Below are positions 45,751 through 54,596 of a DNA stretch of 64,000 nucleotides, piece by piece. The stretch's first letter is position 1. Each line of letters opens with the position of its first letter. Made by a program: the position numbers and the translations under genes. The notes beneath the pieces are model-generated. The model was not told the origin of the DNA. It searched no databases and saw only the letters and a program-made list of their open reading frames with translations. Source of the stretch: Flavobacterium fragile (GTDB taxonomy: Bacteria > Bacteroidota > Bacteroidia > Flavobacteriales > Flavobacteriaceae); the NCBI RefSeq assembly GCF_023634865.1, contig NZ_JAMLJN010000002.1, forward strand, positions 372,001 through 436,000, read 5' to 3'.

Positions 45751-47097
45751 TTAGTTTAATAAGTTTTTTAGTTCTCCTTTAGATTTTATGAATTGAATTT
45801 CCGCTAGTTTGTATTCTAAAATAGCAGTTGTGTAATTGTTTTGTGCTTCAACTAGAGCATTTTCTGCATCTAATAAATCGGTTAATGATGCTAAACCTTG
45901 TGTGTAATTATTATTTGTATTAGCAAAAACCTCTTGTGCTAATTTTACATTCTCTTTTTGATTCGCTATTGTGATTAAGCTATTTTCAATTTGTTTTTTT
46001 GAGTTTTCAAAAGCCATGTCTAAAGCTAATTTTGTGTTTTCTAAATCAACCTGTAAACTTTTGATAGCGGTAGAAGCTTGTTTAACACGAGCTTTAGTTC
46101 CAAATCCAGTAAAAATGGGAACTCTTAAACTTAAACCAATATTAGCAAAGTCAGACCAATAAACACCATCTGCTGGTTTTGCAAAAAGTGGCATTTCAGG
46201 ACCTTGACCGATATAGTTGTAACCACCGCTTAATGATAAAGTTGGATAGTAGCTAGCTTGAAACGCTTTCTTTTGATACATTAAAAGTTGCTCTTGTTTT
46301 TTCATTAACAAATATTCTGTTCTATTGGTTACATCAGCTGTTTTAGATAAGTCTTGAGGTGTAACTTCAAAGGCGGTCTTTGGAATTACTACTTTATTTT
46401 CAACTGGCATTCCCATGTAAAACTTCAAGGCATTTTCTTGTAAACTAATAGCGTTTATAAGTTGCTGTTTTATTGAATTAATGTTGTTAACACGAACGCT
46501 AATTCGATCCAAATCAATTTTTCTTGCTAAACCGTTGTCAAACTGACCTTTGATGATATCTTTTGCCTTGTTGGCATTTTTCAAATTGTTTTCAACAACT
46601 TCTAATTTTTGTTGTTGCACGTATACTTGGTAATATGCATTCGCTACGCGTTCAATAACTTGTTCTTCAGTTAAGTCAGCATTGATTTGATAGAATTCAC
46701 GTGTGGTTTTTGCTGCTTTTAATCCTGTAAAAACTGATTGATCAAACAAGGCTTGACTAACAGAAACTCCAGCAATAGAATTCCATTTTTGACCCAACGG
46801 AGCTAAAATTGTAGTTCCAGGAGCCCCAAAAAAATCACCGGGTAAAGCGTTCAATTGAAGAATAGGATTGTAATTTAAACTTCCATTTGCTGATATTTGT
46901 GGCAACGCTCTCGAGCGAACTTCTTGGATTTTGTATTCGCTATTTTCTACTTCTAATCTTGATTTTTTCGCTTCTGCCTTGTTTTCAAGAGCAAAAGAAA
47001 TAGCATCTTTAAGACTTAGTTCTTTAATTTCTTGTGCATTAACTTTTGCCGTTAATACAGATACAAGAAGAAATGTTGTTAATATATTTTTTTTCAT
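45751..47097 (-). CDS. TolC-family outer-membrane efflux channel
   Basis: 448 residues with a signal peptide (ending KVNAQ) and two repeated outer-membrane efflux domains of long helices (LSLKDAISFALENKAEAKKSRLEVE; NTNNNYTQGLASLTDLLDAENALVEAQNNY). Forms the exit duct of the RND pump. Begins 2 bp after tetR and ends 7 bp before the adaptor gene. Confidence 0.93.
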   Translation of the reverse strand: MKKNILTTFLLVSVLTAKVNAQEIKELSLKDAISFALENKAEAKKSRLEVENSEYKIQEVRSRALPQISANGSLNYNPILQLNALPGDFFGAPGTTILAPLGQKWNSIAGVSVSQALFDQSVFTGLKAAKTTREFYQINADLTEEQVIERVANAYYQVYVQQQKLEVVENNLKNANKAKDIIKGQFDNGLARKIDLDRISVRVNNINSIKQQLINAISLQENALKFYMGMPVENKVVIPKTAFEVTPQDLSKTADVTNRTEYLLMKKQEQLLMYQKKAFQASYYPTLSLSGGYNYIGQGPEMPLFAKPADGVYWSDFANIGLSLRVPIFTGFGTKARVKQASTAIKSLQVDLENTKLALDMAFENSKKQIENSLITIANQKENVKLAQEVFANTNNNYTQGLASLTDLLDAENALVEAQNNYTTAILEYKLAEIQFIKSKGELKNLLN

Positions 47098-47099
47098 TT

Positions 47100-47696
47100 T
47101 TATAATATAGGGTTTTGTAGATGTTTTTCTAATTCGATTATTCCGGCTAAAGTAGCCATCGCTCTAATGTGATATTCCAAAGCTTTCAATTCTAATTCAT
47201 GAGATTCTTTTTCTAGCATCGTGTTTTCGTTTATCGTAAATATTAAAGTGTAATAAAATTTCACATAATTTTCAACGTCCAAATTTTCTCTGTATAATCC
47301 TTCTTTGATTCCTTTTAAAATATTCTTTCTAAAACAATCTTCACAAATGCTTACCTGAATGTTTAATACCTTATTGTAGATATCAGGATAATGTTTTTTT
47401 AATTGATAAATAGGCGAAGATTCAGCACTTTTGAACATTTCTCGAAACATTCTTTTAATTTCAAAGTTTTCTTCAATGGCGTTGTAATTTTTAGATATTA
47501 TGGCGTCCATTGTTTCTTTTACTTCTTTATGAACTAAGTCAATACTTTCTTCAATTAGAATGTCTTTGTTGCTAAAATATTTATAGATCGTTTTTTTAGA
47601 AATACACATTTCACAAGCAATATCGTCCATAGTGATGCTCTTGAAACCGAGTTTCAAAAACATTTCTTTAGCTTTATTGATTATTTTGTCTTTCAT
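47100..47696 (-). CDS. TetR/AcrR-family regulator of the RND operon
   Basis: 198 residues. DNA-binding helix-turn-helix at about 8-50 (FLKLGFKSITMDDIACEMCISKKTIYKYFSNKDILIEESI) and a variable helical ligand-binding domain. First gene of the efflux operon; the promoter spacer contains an inverted repeat, so self-repression of the whole operon is likely. Confidence 0.93.
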   Translation of the reverse strand: MKDKIINKAKEMFLKLGFKSITMDDIACEMCISKKTIYKYFSNKDILIEESIDLVHKEVKETMDAIISKNYNAIEENFEIKRMFREMFKSAESSPIYQLKKHYPDIYNKVLNIQVSICEDCFRKNILKGIKEGLYRENLDVENYVKFYYTLIFTINENTMLEKESHELELKALEYHIRAMATLAGIIELEKHLQNPIL

Positions 47697-47714
47697 TTAT
47701 GTTAAATTCGAATG

Positions 47715-47743
47715 CAAATGTAGACAGGAAACTTTTAACACAA
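47715..47743 (-). promoter_or_regulatory. Promoter of the tetR-tolC-adaptor-RND operon
   Basis: Minus strand: TTG at 47743-47741, an 18-bp spacer, TACATTTG at 47722-47715, 18 bp before the tetR ATG. Confidence 0.7.
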
Positions 47744-47754
47744 AAATAGTTTCC
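47727..47754. promoter_or_regulatory. TetR operator candidate
   Basis: Perfect inverted repeat GGAAACT (47727-47733) and AGTTTCC (47748-47754) separated by 14 bp, lying over the promoter spacer and -33 region of the efflux operon. Such placement fits TetR-type repression. Confidence 0.65.
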
Positions 47755-47834
47755 AATGTTTTTACATAAATTTAACACTTGATATATTCGCCTCATTTCA
47801 GAATATTGAAGTATTTTAGCAAAAAATTCAAAAA

Positions 47835-48809
47835 ATGCATTCTATATCCTACTACCAAGAGAAAATGGCAAATCATTTTTCTCAAATAGTTGCCAATAAA
47901 GAACCAAAAAATCTTTATGACCCTATACAATATATTTTATCACTAGGCGGTAAAAGGATGCGCCCAGTTTTAACTTTAATGGCAACCGAAGTTTTTAATG
48001 TGGATTGTGAGAAGGCCATACCAGCGGCTACTGCGGTTGAAGTATTTCATAATTTTTCATTAATTCATGATGATATTATGGATGATGCCCCTTTGCGAAG
48101 AGGGAACCAAACCGTTCATGAAAAATGGGATTTGAATACTGGAATTTTATCGGGTGACGCGATGCTTATTTTAGCATATCAATATTTTGAAAATTACGAA
48201 CCAAAAACGTTTCAAGAGTTAGCCAAATTGTTCAGTAAAACCGCTTTAGAAGTTTGTGAAGGGCAGCAATATGATGTAGATTTTGAAACGCGTGACGATG
48301 TTACGATTTCCGAATATTTAAAAATGATTGAATATAAAACAGCTGTCTTAGTAGCAGCAGCTATGAAAATGGGGGCTATTGTTGCTGAAACTTCAGAAGT
48401 AAATGCTAATTTAATTTATGATTTTGGATTGAATTTAGGTATTGCTTTCCAATTACAAGATGACTATTTAGATGCTTTTGGTAATCCAGAAACCTTTGGA
48501 AAACAAGTAGGAGGTGATATTATTGAAAATAAAAAAACTTATTTGTATCTCAAAGCGATGGAATTTGCTACCGAAGATGATAAACAACAATTACTACACT
48601 TGTTTTCCATTCAACCATCAGATAATATTGATAAAATCGAATCGGTAAAAGCAATTTTTAATACTTCAGGAGCAAGTGAAGCCACCAAAAAAGCCATCCA
48701 AGAATTCACATTTAAAGCATTTGAAACTTTAGAAAAAATGGATATCGAAACCGAAAAGAAAGCTGTTTTAAAAGCTTTTGGCGAAAATTTAATGGGAAGA
48801 AATGTATAG
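47835..48809 (+). CDS. Polyprenyl (geranylgeranyl-type) diphosphate synthase
   Basis: 324-residue all-trans prenyltransferase. First aspartate-rich motif DDIMD at 79-83, second DDYLD at 209-213, with GGKRMRP near 38-44 for diphosphate binding. The residue five before the first motif is Phe74, an aromatic that usually limits chain length, and there is no insertion in the motif, so a C20-type product (geranylgeranyl diphosphate) is more likely than a C40 chain. Chain length is inferred. It overlaps the next small gene by 8 bp. Confidence 0.88.
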   Translation: MHSISYYQEKMANHFSQIVANKEPKNLYDPIQYILSLGGKRMRPVLTLMATEVFNVDCEKAIPAATAVEVFHNFSLIHDDIMDDAPLRRGNQTVHEKWDLNTGILSGDAMLILAYQYFENYEPKTFQELAKLFSKTALEVCEGQQYDVDFETRDDVTISEYLKMIEYKTAVLVAAAMKMGAIVAETSEVNANLIYDFGLNLGIAFQLQDDYLDAFGNPETFGKQVGGDIIENKKTYLYLKAMEFATEDDKQQLLHLFSIQPSDNIDKIESVKAIFNTSGASEATKKAIQEFTFKAFETLEKMDIETEKKAVLKAFGENLMGRNV

Positions 48810-49152
48810 CCCACCAGCAAATATTGACTCGCTGATTTCGCAAGCCGAAGAAGAAGATTTGTACTTCAAACTTATCGAGCAAGTAAATAAAGATTTTGCT
48901 TTAGCGAACGAACCTTTAGATGTACCAACGAGCATTTTCCCGTTTGAATTTAAGAATTTGGTTCAAGAAAAAATATACAAACTCATTCAATACAAATTTG
49001 CTGAATATTTGAATTTACTCTACATCATAGATGTTCCAGAAGAACAGATCAAAAAATTGGATGGTTCTGATTTGGTAGAATTATCGGAACAAGTTACTTT
49101 TTTAGTATTAAAACGAGAATGGCAAAAGGTTTGGTTTCGGAATAAGTATTGA
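48802..49152 (+). CDS. Conserved small protein coupled to the prenyl synthase, unknown
   Basis: 116 residues, acidic, predicted helical, no signal or membrane segment. No domain recognised. It begins within the last codons of the prenyl synthase (8-bp overlap), so the two are translationally coupled and its product may be a partner of the enzyme; that is inference from position. Confidence 0.6.
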   Translation: MYSPPANIDSLISQAEEEDLYFKLIEQVNKDFALANEPLDVPTSIFPFEFKNLVQEKIYKLIQYKFAEYLNLLYIIDVPEEQIKKLDGSDLVELSEQVTFLVLKREWQKVWFRNKY

Positions 49153-49183
49153 TGTAAAAAAGTTAATATTTTTTAATGATAAT

Positions 49184-49732
49184 TTACCAAATTGCTTCAT
49201 ACTTTTTATATTCTTTAGGAACTTTCTCACCTTTTACATAAACATAGCACATATTTCCTGATAAATTATGTGTTTGTAAAAAATAATATTTGTTGTTTTC
49301 AATTTTAATTTTATAAGTTTCAACATACATTTTATTATTATATCCTCCTGAAAAAATATCACAATTTAAAATACCATTTTGTAAATAAATAATTCCCCTA
49401 CCTCCAATTTTCTGTGGATCTGGATTCATAAATTTTTTATTCATTGTTCTTACACATCCATTTTCATAAAACTGAATTAATCCATTACCTTTGATTTTAT
49501 GATTTCCGATAAAATTAAAGTTTCTATCAGATTCATAAATCTCGTCAACTTCATAAAAAAAATCAATTTCAATATTCTTTTTAAAAGAATATATGTCAAT
49601 ATTTTTCTTATTTGAGAATTTAAAATTTTTCTTTGGAACTTTATTTCCATTTCCACCATCTAATCTATCATAAGGTAGACCACAAGAATTAAGCAAAAAA
49701 AGTGTGGTCAAAAAAACAATATATTTTAACAT
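49184..49732 (-). CDS. Putative lipoprotein, unknown function
   Basis: 182 residues with a lipoprotein signal (lipobox LLNSC, Cys17). Rich in Asn, Lys and Ile, and the gene is visibly more AT-rich than its neighbours, which may mean recent gain or weak selection. Predicted mostly beta strand; four later cysteines or so (CVRT, NCDI, MCYV) could pair. No family recognised. It is alone on its strand between the prenyl-synthase operon and a beta-barrel gene. Confidence 0.55.
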   Translation of the reverse strand: MLKYIVFLTTLFLLNSCGLPYDRLDGGNGNKVPKKNFKFSNKKNIDIYSFKKNIEIDFFYEVDEIYESDRNFNFIGNHKIKGNGLIQFYENGCVRTMNKKFMNPDPQKIGGRGIIYLQNGILNCDIFSGGYNNKMYVETYKIKIENNKYYFLQTHNLSGNMCYVYVKGEKVPKEYKKYEAIW

Positions 49733-49787
49733 AATTATTTTGTCAATTAGTTATAGTAGAAGCCAATATTTGAATTTGCTTATTAAA

Positions 49788-50333
49788 TTAAAAAAACACC
49801 CTTACAAAAGGCATAAAAGCTTCGGCATAAATATTATCTCTATCACGGTGTAAAACATTATAGCGAATTCCAAAGGTTACATTTTCAGTTCTATATCCTG
49901 CACCAATAAACAAAGCAGTATTCCAAAAATCTTGAGTAGCATTACCATAATAACTTCCAAATTTTCGACTTACTCTAAGTTGTTCAATTTCAGTTGAAAT
50001 TTGAATTTCTTTAATGGGATTGAAAAGCGCTATTACACTTCCACCATACATGTTAGCTTTATAAAAATCACGTTGTTTAACATAGCTATATTGTGTTCCT
50101 AAACCTAAAGCTAATCTTTCATTAAAATTGTAAATTGCTGTTGGCGCAATCATGATATCAGCATAACCATTTCCTATTCCTAAACCAAGTCCTCCACCAA
50201 ATTGAACATGTTCCCAAAAATCGCTTTTTGTTTTGTTTTCTGGGGTAACTTGTGCAAAAATTTCAGGTTTAGAACTAAATAAAAACACAATAGTTAACAA
50301 AAATGTTAAATTTATTACGAAATTCTTTTTCAT
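49788..50333 (-). CDS. Outer-membrane beta-barrel protein
   Basis: 181 residues, signal peptide ending IFAQ (about residue 28), then alternating strands with Gly/aromatic ends (VQFGGGLGLGIGNGYADI, LALGLGTQYSYVK, ALFIGAGYRTENVTFGIRY) and a final FMPFVRVFF. This resembles eight-stranded outer-membrane barrels. In databases, some proteins of this kind beside sucA carry the name alpha-ketoglutarate decarboxylase, which the sequence does not support. It is divergent from sucA. Confidence 0.75.
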   Translation of the reverse strand: MKKNFVINLTFLLTIVFLFSSKPEIFAQVTPENKTKSDFWEHVQFGGGLGLGIGNGYADIMIAPTAIYNFNERLALGLGTQYSYVKQRDFYKANMYGGSVIALFNPIKEIQISTEIEQLRVSRKFGSYYGNATQDFWNTALFIGAGYRTENVTFGIRYNVLHRDRDNIYAEAFMPFVRVFF

Positions 50334-50377
50334 AAATCGATTTTAAAAAAATTAATGTTATAAAAGTATTAAATTCC

Positions 50378-50409
50378 TTGAGAAATTATCATAAAATGTT
50401 ATACTTTTG
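50378..50409 (+). promoter_or_regulatory. Promoter of sucA-sucB
   Basis: TTG at 50378-50380, a 21-bp spacer, TACTTTTG at 50402-50409 followed by C. The leader would be about 33 nt. Confidence 0.72.
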
Positions 50410-50448
50410 CATAAATTTTTAATTTAAACGTCTTTTAGACAACACACT

Positions 50449-53220
50449 ATGGATAGGTTTTCCTTTTTAAACGCTGCACATACGGCTTTTTTTGCCGATT
50501 TATACGATCAATATTTACAAAATCCAGATAGCGTTGAGCCTAGCTGGAGAAGTTTTTTTCAAGGATTTGATTTTGCACAAGCCAATTATGGTTCTGAAGA
50601 AGTTGCTCAGCAAATTGCTTACGTAGCTTCGGGTGATTCTGGTGAAATTTCTGAAAAAATGCAAAAAGAGTTCAATGTTCTGAAATTAATTGAAGGATAT
50701 AGAACTCGCGGACACTTATTCACTAAAACAAATCCTGTAAGAGATAGAAGAGTTCATGGACCATCATTAAAACTTGAAAATTTTGGTTTATCTCAAGCCG
50801 ATTTAAACACAGTTTTTGATGCGGCCAAAATGGTCAACATGAAACCAAGTACCTTAGCCGATATTGTTAAGCATTTAGAAAATGTATATTGTCAGTCAAT
50901 CGGAGTGGAATTCATGTATATTCGTGATCCTAAAGTACAAGAATGGATTAAAAACCGTTTAGACGTCAACGATAACCAACCTAATTTTTCGGTTGACCAA
51001 AAGAAACATATTCTACATAAATTAAACGAAGCGGTTTCTTTCGAAAATTTCTTGCATACCAAATATGTAGGTCAAAAACGTTTCTCTTTAGAAGGTTGTG
51101 AGGCGGCAATTCCTGCTTTAGACGCTTTAGTGGAAGCTGCAGCTGATAAAGGTGTAGAGCAATTCGTAATGGGAATGGCGCACAGAGGCCGTTTGAATGT
51201 CTTGGCTAACATCTTTGGAAAAAACACACAAAATATCTTCTCTGAATTCGATGGAAAAGATTATGACGAAGATGCAAACTTTGATGGTGACGTAAAATAT
51301 CACTTAGGGTTAACTTCAGATAGAGTTACGAATTCAGGCAAAAAAATCAACTTAAATTTAGCTCCAAACCCTTCGCACTTAGAAACAGTAGGTGCCGTTA
51401 TTGAAGGAATCACAAGAGCAAAACAAGATAGAAATTATCCAAATGATTTTTCAAAAGTATTACCAATTGCTGTTCACGGTGATGCCGCTGTAGCAGGACA
51501 AGGTATTGTGTATGAGATCATTCAAATGGCGAAATTAGATGGTTATAAAACAGGTGGAACAATTCACTTAGTAATCAATAACCAAGTTGGATTTACTACG
51601 AATTACTTAGATGCACGTTCTTCAACGTATTGTACGGATATCGCGAAAGTAACTTTGTCGCCAGTTTTACACGTGAATGCAGATGATGCAGAAGCGGTAG
51701 TTCATGCGATGTTGTTTGCTTTAGATTACCGCATGGAATTTGGTGGAGACGTTTTCATCGATTTATTGGGATATAGAAAATACGGTCACAACGAAGGTGA
51801 TGAGCCACGTTTTACACAACCAATTTTATATAAAGCTATTGCTAGACACAAGAATCCAAGAGATTTGTATGCTGAAAAATTAATTCAGGAAAATGTAATT
51901 TCTACAGGATATGTAAAAGAATTGGAAGAAGCTTACAAAGCAAAATTAGATGAGAATTTAGAAGCTTCTCGTAAAAAAGATTTAACTGTAATTACTCCAT
52001 TCATGGATAATGAGTGGGAAGGTTACAAACAAGTTTCGGATGATGTAATGTTACAAAAATTCGACACAAAATTTGATAAAAATCAATTAGCAGATATTGC
52101 TAAAACAATAACTGAACTTCCTGCTGATAAAAAATTCATCAGCAAGATTACAAAGTTAATTGGGGACAGAAAAAACATGGTTGAAACCAATAAATTAGAT
52201 TGGGCAATGGGCGAATTATTAGCTTATGGTTCCTTACTAAAAGAAGGTTTCGATGTACGTATTTCAGGTCAAGACGTTGAACGTGGGACATTCTCACACC
52301 GTCACGCTGTAGTAAAAGTAGAAGATTCAGAAGAAGAAGTAATCTTATTAAACAAAATAAAAGATAAAAAAGGAAACTTTTATATCTATAACTCACATCT
52401 TTCAGAATATGGTGTTTTAGGTTTTGAGTACGGATATGCCTTAGCATCACCAAAAACCTTAACAATTTGGGAAGCACAGTTTGGAGATTTTTCTAACGGA
52501 GCCCAAATTATGATTGACCAATACATTTCTGCAGGTGAAGATAAGTGGAACAACCAAAACGGATTGGTAATGTTGTTGCCTCATGGTTATGAAAACCAAG
52601 GAGCAGAGCATTCATCAGCACGTATGGAGCGTTACTTACAATTATGTGCAAAACACAACATGTATATTGCCGATGTAACTACGCCAGCCAACTTCTTCCA
52701 CTTAATGAGAAGACAATTAAAAACAGAATTCCGTAAGCCATTAGTAGTATTCTCTCCAAAGAGTTTATTGCGTCATCCAGATGTAGTTTCTTCAATGGAT
52801 GATTTAGCAAACGGACAATTCCAAGAAGTATTAGATGATCCAAATGTAACAGATAAAAAAGCAATTAAAACGTTAGTTTTCTGTACTGGTAAATTCTATT
52901 ATGATATCATTGCAAAACGTGCTGAATTAGGTAGAAATGATGTGGCAGTAGTTCGTTTAGAACAATTGTTCCCATTAGCAGTGGACCAAATCAAAGCAAT
53001 CATCGATAGTTATCCTAATGTGGATGATTACGTTTGGGCACAAGAAGAACCTAAAAACATGGGAGCTTATAGTTATATGTTGATGAATTTTGATTTAGTA
53101 AAATTAAGATTAGCATCACCAAAAGCTTACAGTGCTCCGGCAGCAGGAAGTTATGAGCGTTCTAAAAAACGTCATGCAAATGCGATTGCAATGGTTTTCG
53201 ACAAAAATTTATTTCAATAA
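50449..53220 (+). CDS. sucA: 2-oxoglutarate dehydrogenase E1 component
   Basis: Thiamine-diphosphate decarboxylase of the TCA cycle, 923 residues. Conserved parts: the N-terminal E2-binding stretch FLNAAHTAFFADLYDQYLQNPDSVEPSWRSFF (in pieces), FSLEGCEAAIPALDAL, GMAHRGRLNVLANIFGK, the cofactor motif HGDAAVAGQGIVYE, INNQVGFTT, and the transketolase-like C-terminal half with SGQDVERGTFSHRHAV and LLPHGYENQGAEHSSARMER. Pairs with sucB directly downstream. Confidence 0.98.
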   Translation: MDRFSFLNAAHTAFFADLYDQYLQNPDSVEPSWRSFFQGFDFAQANYGSEEVAQQIAYVASGDSGEISEKMQKEFNVLKLIEGYRTRGHLFTKTNPVRDRRVHGPSLKLENFGLSQADLNTVFDAAKMVNMKPSTLADIVKHLENVYCQSIGVEFMYIRDPKVQEWIKNRLDVNDNQPNFSVDQKKHILHKLNEAVSFENFLHTKYVGQKRFSLEGCEAAIPALDALVEAAADKGVEQFVMGMAHRGRLNVLANIFGKNTQNIFSEFDGKDYDEDANFDGDVKYHLGLTSDRVTNSGKKINLNLAPNPSHLETVGAVIEGITRAKQDRNYPNDFSKVLPIAVHGDAAVAGQGIVYEIIQMAKLDGYKTGGTIHLVINNQVGFTTNYLDARSSTYCTDIAKVTLSPVLHVNADDAEAVVHAMLFALDYRMEFGGDVFIDLLGYRKYGHNEGDEPRFTQPILYKAIARHKNPRDLYAEKLIQENVISTGYVKELEEAYKAKLDENLEASRKKDLTVITPFMDNEWEGYKQVSDDVMLQKFDTKFDKNQLADIAKTITELPADKKFISKITKLIGDRKNMVETNKLDWAMGELLAYGSLLKEGFDVRISGQDVERGTFSHRHAVVKVEDSEEEVILLNKIKDKKGNFYIYNSHLSEYGVLGFEYGYALASPKTLTIWEAQFGDFSNGAQIMIDQYISAGEDKWNNQNGLVMLLPHGYENQGAEHSSARMERYLQLCAKHNMYIADVTTPANFFHLMRRQLKTEFRKPLVVFSPKSLLRHPDVVSSMDDLANGQFQEVLDDPNVTDKKAIKTLVFCTGKFYYDIIAKRAELGRNDVAVVRLEQLFPLAVDQIKAIIDSYPNVDDYVWAQEEPKNMGAYSYMLMNFDLVKLRLASPKAYSAPAAGSYERSKKRHANAIAMVFDKNLFQ

Positions 53221-53258
53221 AAAAACAATACTAGTTTAAGTTTAATCAAAACACAACT

Positions 53259-53296
53259 TTTAAACTTTTAAACTAAATTTAAACTTTTAAACTAAA
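53259..53296 (+). repeat. 19-bp tandem repeat in the sucA-sucB gap
   Basis: Two exact adjacent copies of TTTAAACTTTTAAACTAAA (53259-53277 and 53278-53296), ending 4 bp before the sucB ATG. It holds the sucB leader and would set the ribosome-landing region. Confidence 0.85.
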
Positions 53297-53300
53297 AAAT

Positions 53301-54518
53301 ATGATTTTAGAAATGAAAGTCCCTTCTCCAGGGGAATCAATTAAAGAAGTAGAAATTGCTACATGGTTAGTAAAAGATGGGGATTATGTAGAAAAAGACC
53401 AAGCGATTGCTGAGGTTGATTCAGATAAAGCAACACTAGAATTACCTGCTGAAGCAAGTGGAATCATTACATTAAAAGCAGAAGAAGGTGATGCAGTAGC
53501 AGTTGGTGCTGTTGTTTGTTTAATCGATACCGGTGCAGCAAAACCAGAAGGTGGTGCGGCTCCAGCTAAAGAAGAAGTAAAAGCAGTTGAGGCGCCAAAA
53601 GCTGAGGCTCCAAAAGCAGCTCCAGTAGCAGAGAAAACATACGCAACTCAAGCGCCATCACCAGCAGCTAGAAAAATATTAGAAGAAAAAAACATCGAGC
53701 CTTCTACAATTGTAGGAACAGGTAAAGGTGGAAGAATTACTAAAGATGACGCTGTAAACGCAGTACCATCAATGGGAACTCCAACAGGAGGAAACCGCGG
53801 AACAGAAAGAACAAAACTTTCAATGTTACGTAGAAAAGTAGCGGAGCGTTTAGTATCTGCTAAAAATGAAACTGCGATGTTGACTACTTTCAACGAAGTA
53901 GATATGTCAGCCATTTATGCTATTCGTGATCAATATAAAGAAGAGTTCAAAGCGAAACACGGTTTAGGATTAGGTTTTATGTCGTTCTTTACTAAAGCAG
54001 TAACTCGTGCTTTACAATTATATCCAGATGTAAACTCTATGATTGATGGTCAAGAGAAAATTTCTTATGACTTCTGTGATATTTCGGTAGCGGTTTCAGG
54101 TCCAAAAGGATTAATGGTTCCGGTTATGAGAAATGCAGAAACTTTATCATTTAGAGGTGTAGAGGCAGAAATCAAGAGATTAGCTTTAAGAGCTCGTGAT
54201 GGACAAATTACTGTAGACGAAATGACTGGTGGAACATTCACAATTTCAAATGGTGGTGTTTTCGGAAGTATGCTATCTACACCAATTATCAATCCTCCAC
54301 AATCAGGTATTTTAGGAATGCACAATGTGGTAGAAAGAGCTATCGTTAAAAACGGTCAAATCGTAATTGCTCCTGTAATGTACGTGGCATTATCATACGA
54401 CCACAGAATCATCGACGGACGTGAGTCGGTTGGATTCTTAGTAGCGGTTAAAGAAGCATTAGAAAATCCAGCAGAAATTTTAATGGGTGGTAATGTTAAA
54501 AAAGCATTAGAATTATAA
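53301..54518 (+). CDS. sucB: Dihydrolipoyllysine-residue succinyltransferase (E2 of 2-oxoglutarate dehydrogenase)
   Basis: 405 residues. One lipoyl domain with Lys43 in EVDSDKATLEL, an Ala/Pro/Lys-rich linker (about 88-112), a peripheral-subunit-binding domain (PSPAARKILEEKNIEPSTIVGTGKGGRITKDD in parts), and the acyltransferase core ending with the catalytic SYDHRIIDGRESVGFL. Works with sucA; the E3 gene is not in this window. It is followed by a terminator. Confidence 0.97.
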   Translation: MILEMKVPSPGESIKEVEIATWLVKDGDYVEKDQAIAEVDSDKATLELPAEASGIITLKAEEGDAVAVGAVVCLIDTGAAKPEGGAAPAKEEVKAVEAPKAEAPKAAPVAEKTYATQAPSPAARKILEEKNIEPSTIVGTGKGGRITKDDAVNAVPSMGTPTGGNRGTERTKLSMLRRKVAERLVSAKNETAMLTTFNEVDMSAIYAIRDQYKEEFKAKHGLGLGFMSFFTKAVTRALQLYPDVNSMIDGQEKISYDFCDISVAVSGPKGLMVPVMRNAETLSFRGVEAEIKRLALRARDGQITVDEMTGGTFTISNGGVFGSMLSTPIINPPQSGILGMHNVVERAIVKNGQIVIAPVMYVALSYDHRIIDGRESVGFLVAVKEALENPAEILMGGNVKKALEL

Positions 54519-54537
54519 TACAATACATCCCAAATGC

Positions 54538-54572
54538 AAAATCCCAAATTCAAAAGAGTTTGGGATTTTCTT
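54538..54572 (+). terminator. Terminator after sucB
   Basis: Stem AAATCCCAAA / TTTGGGATTT with a 10-nt loop and a T-rich tail. It overlaps the upstream open frame of the MFS gene, supporting the later start of that gene. Confidence 0.78.
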
Positions 54573-54596
54573 TTCTTCGAATTTAAAAAATTAGCT

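Noticed and set aside
49788..50333. Alpha-ketoglutarate decarboxylase, by location next to sucA
   Set aside because: The sequence is an exported beta-barrel with no thiamine-diphosphate or decarboxylase motif.
54534..54596. N-terminal extension of the MFS transporter
   Set aside because: It is encoded by the sucB terminator hairpin; the ATG at 54597 gives the normal transporter N-terminus.
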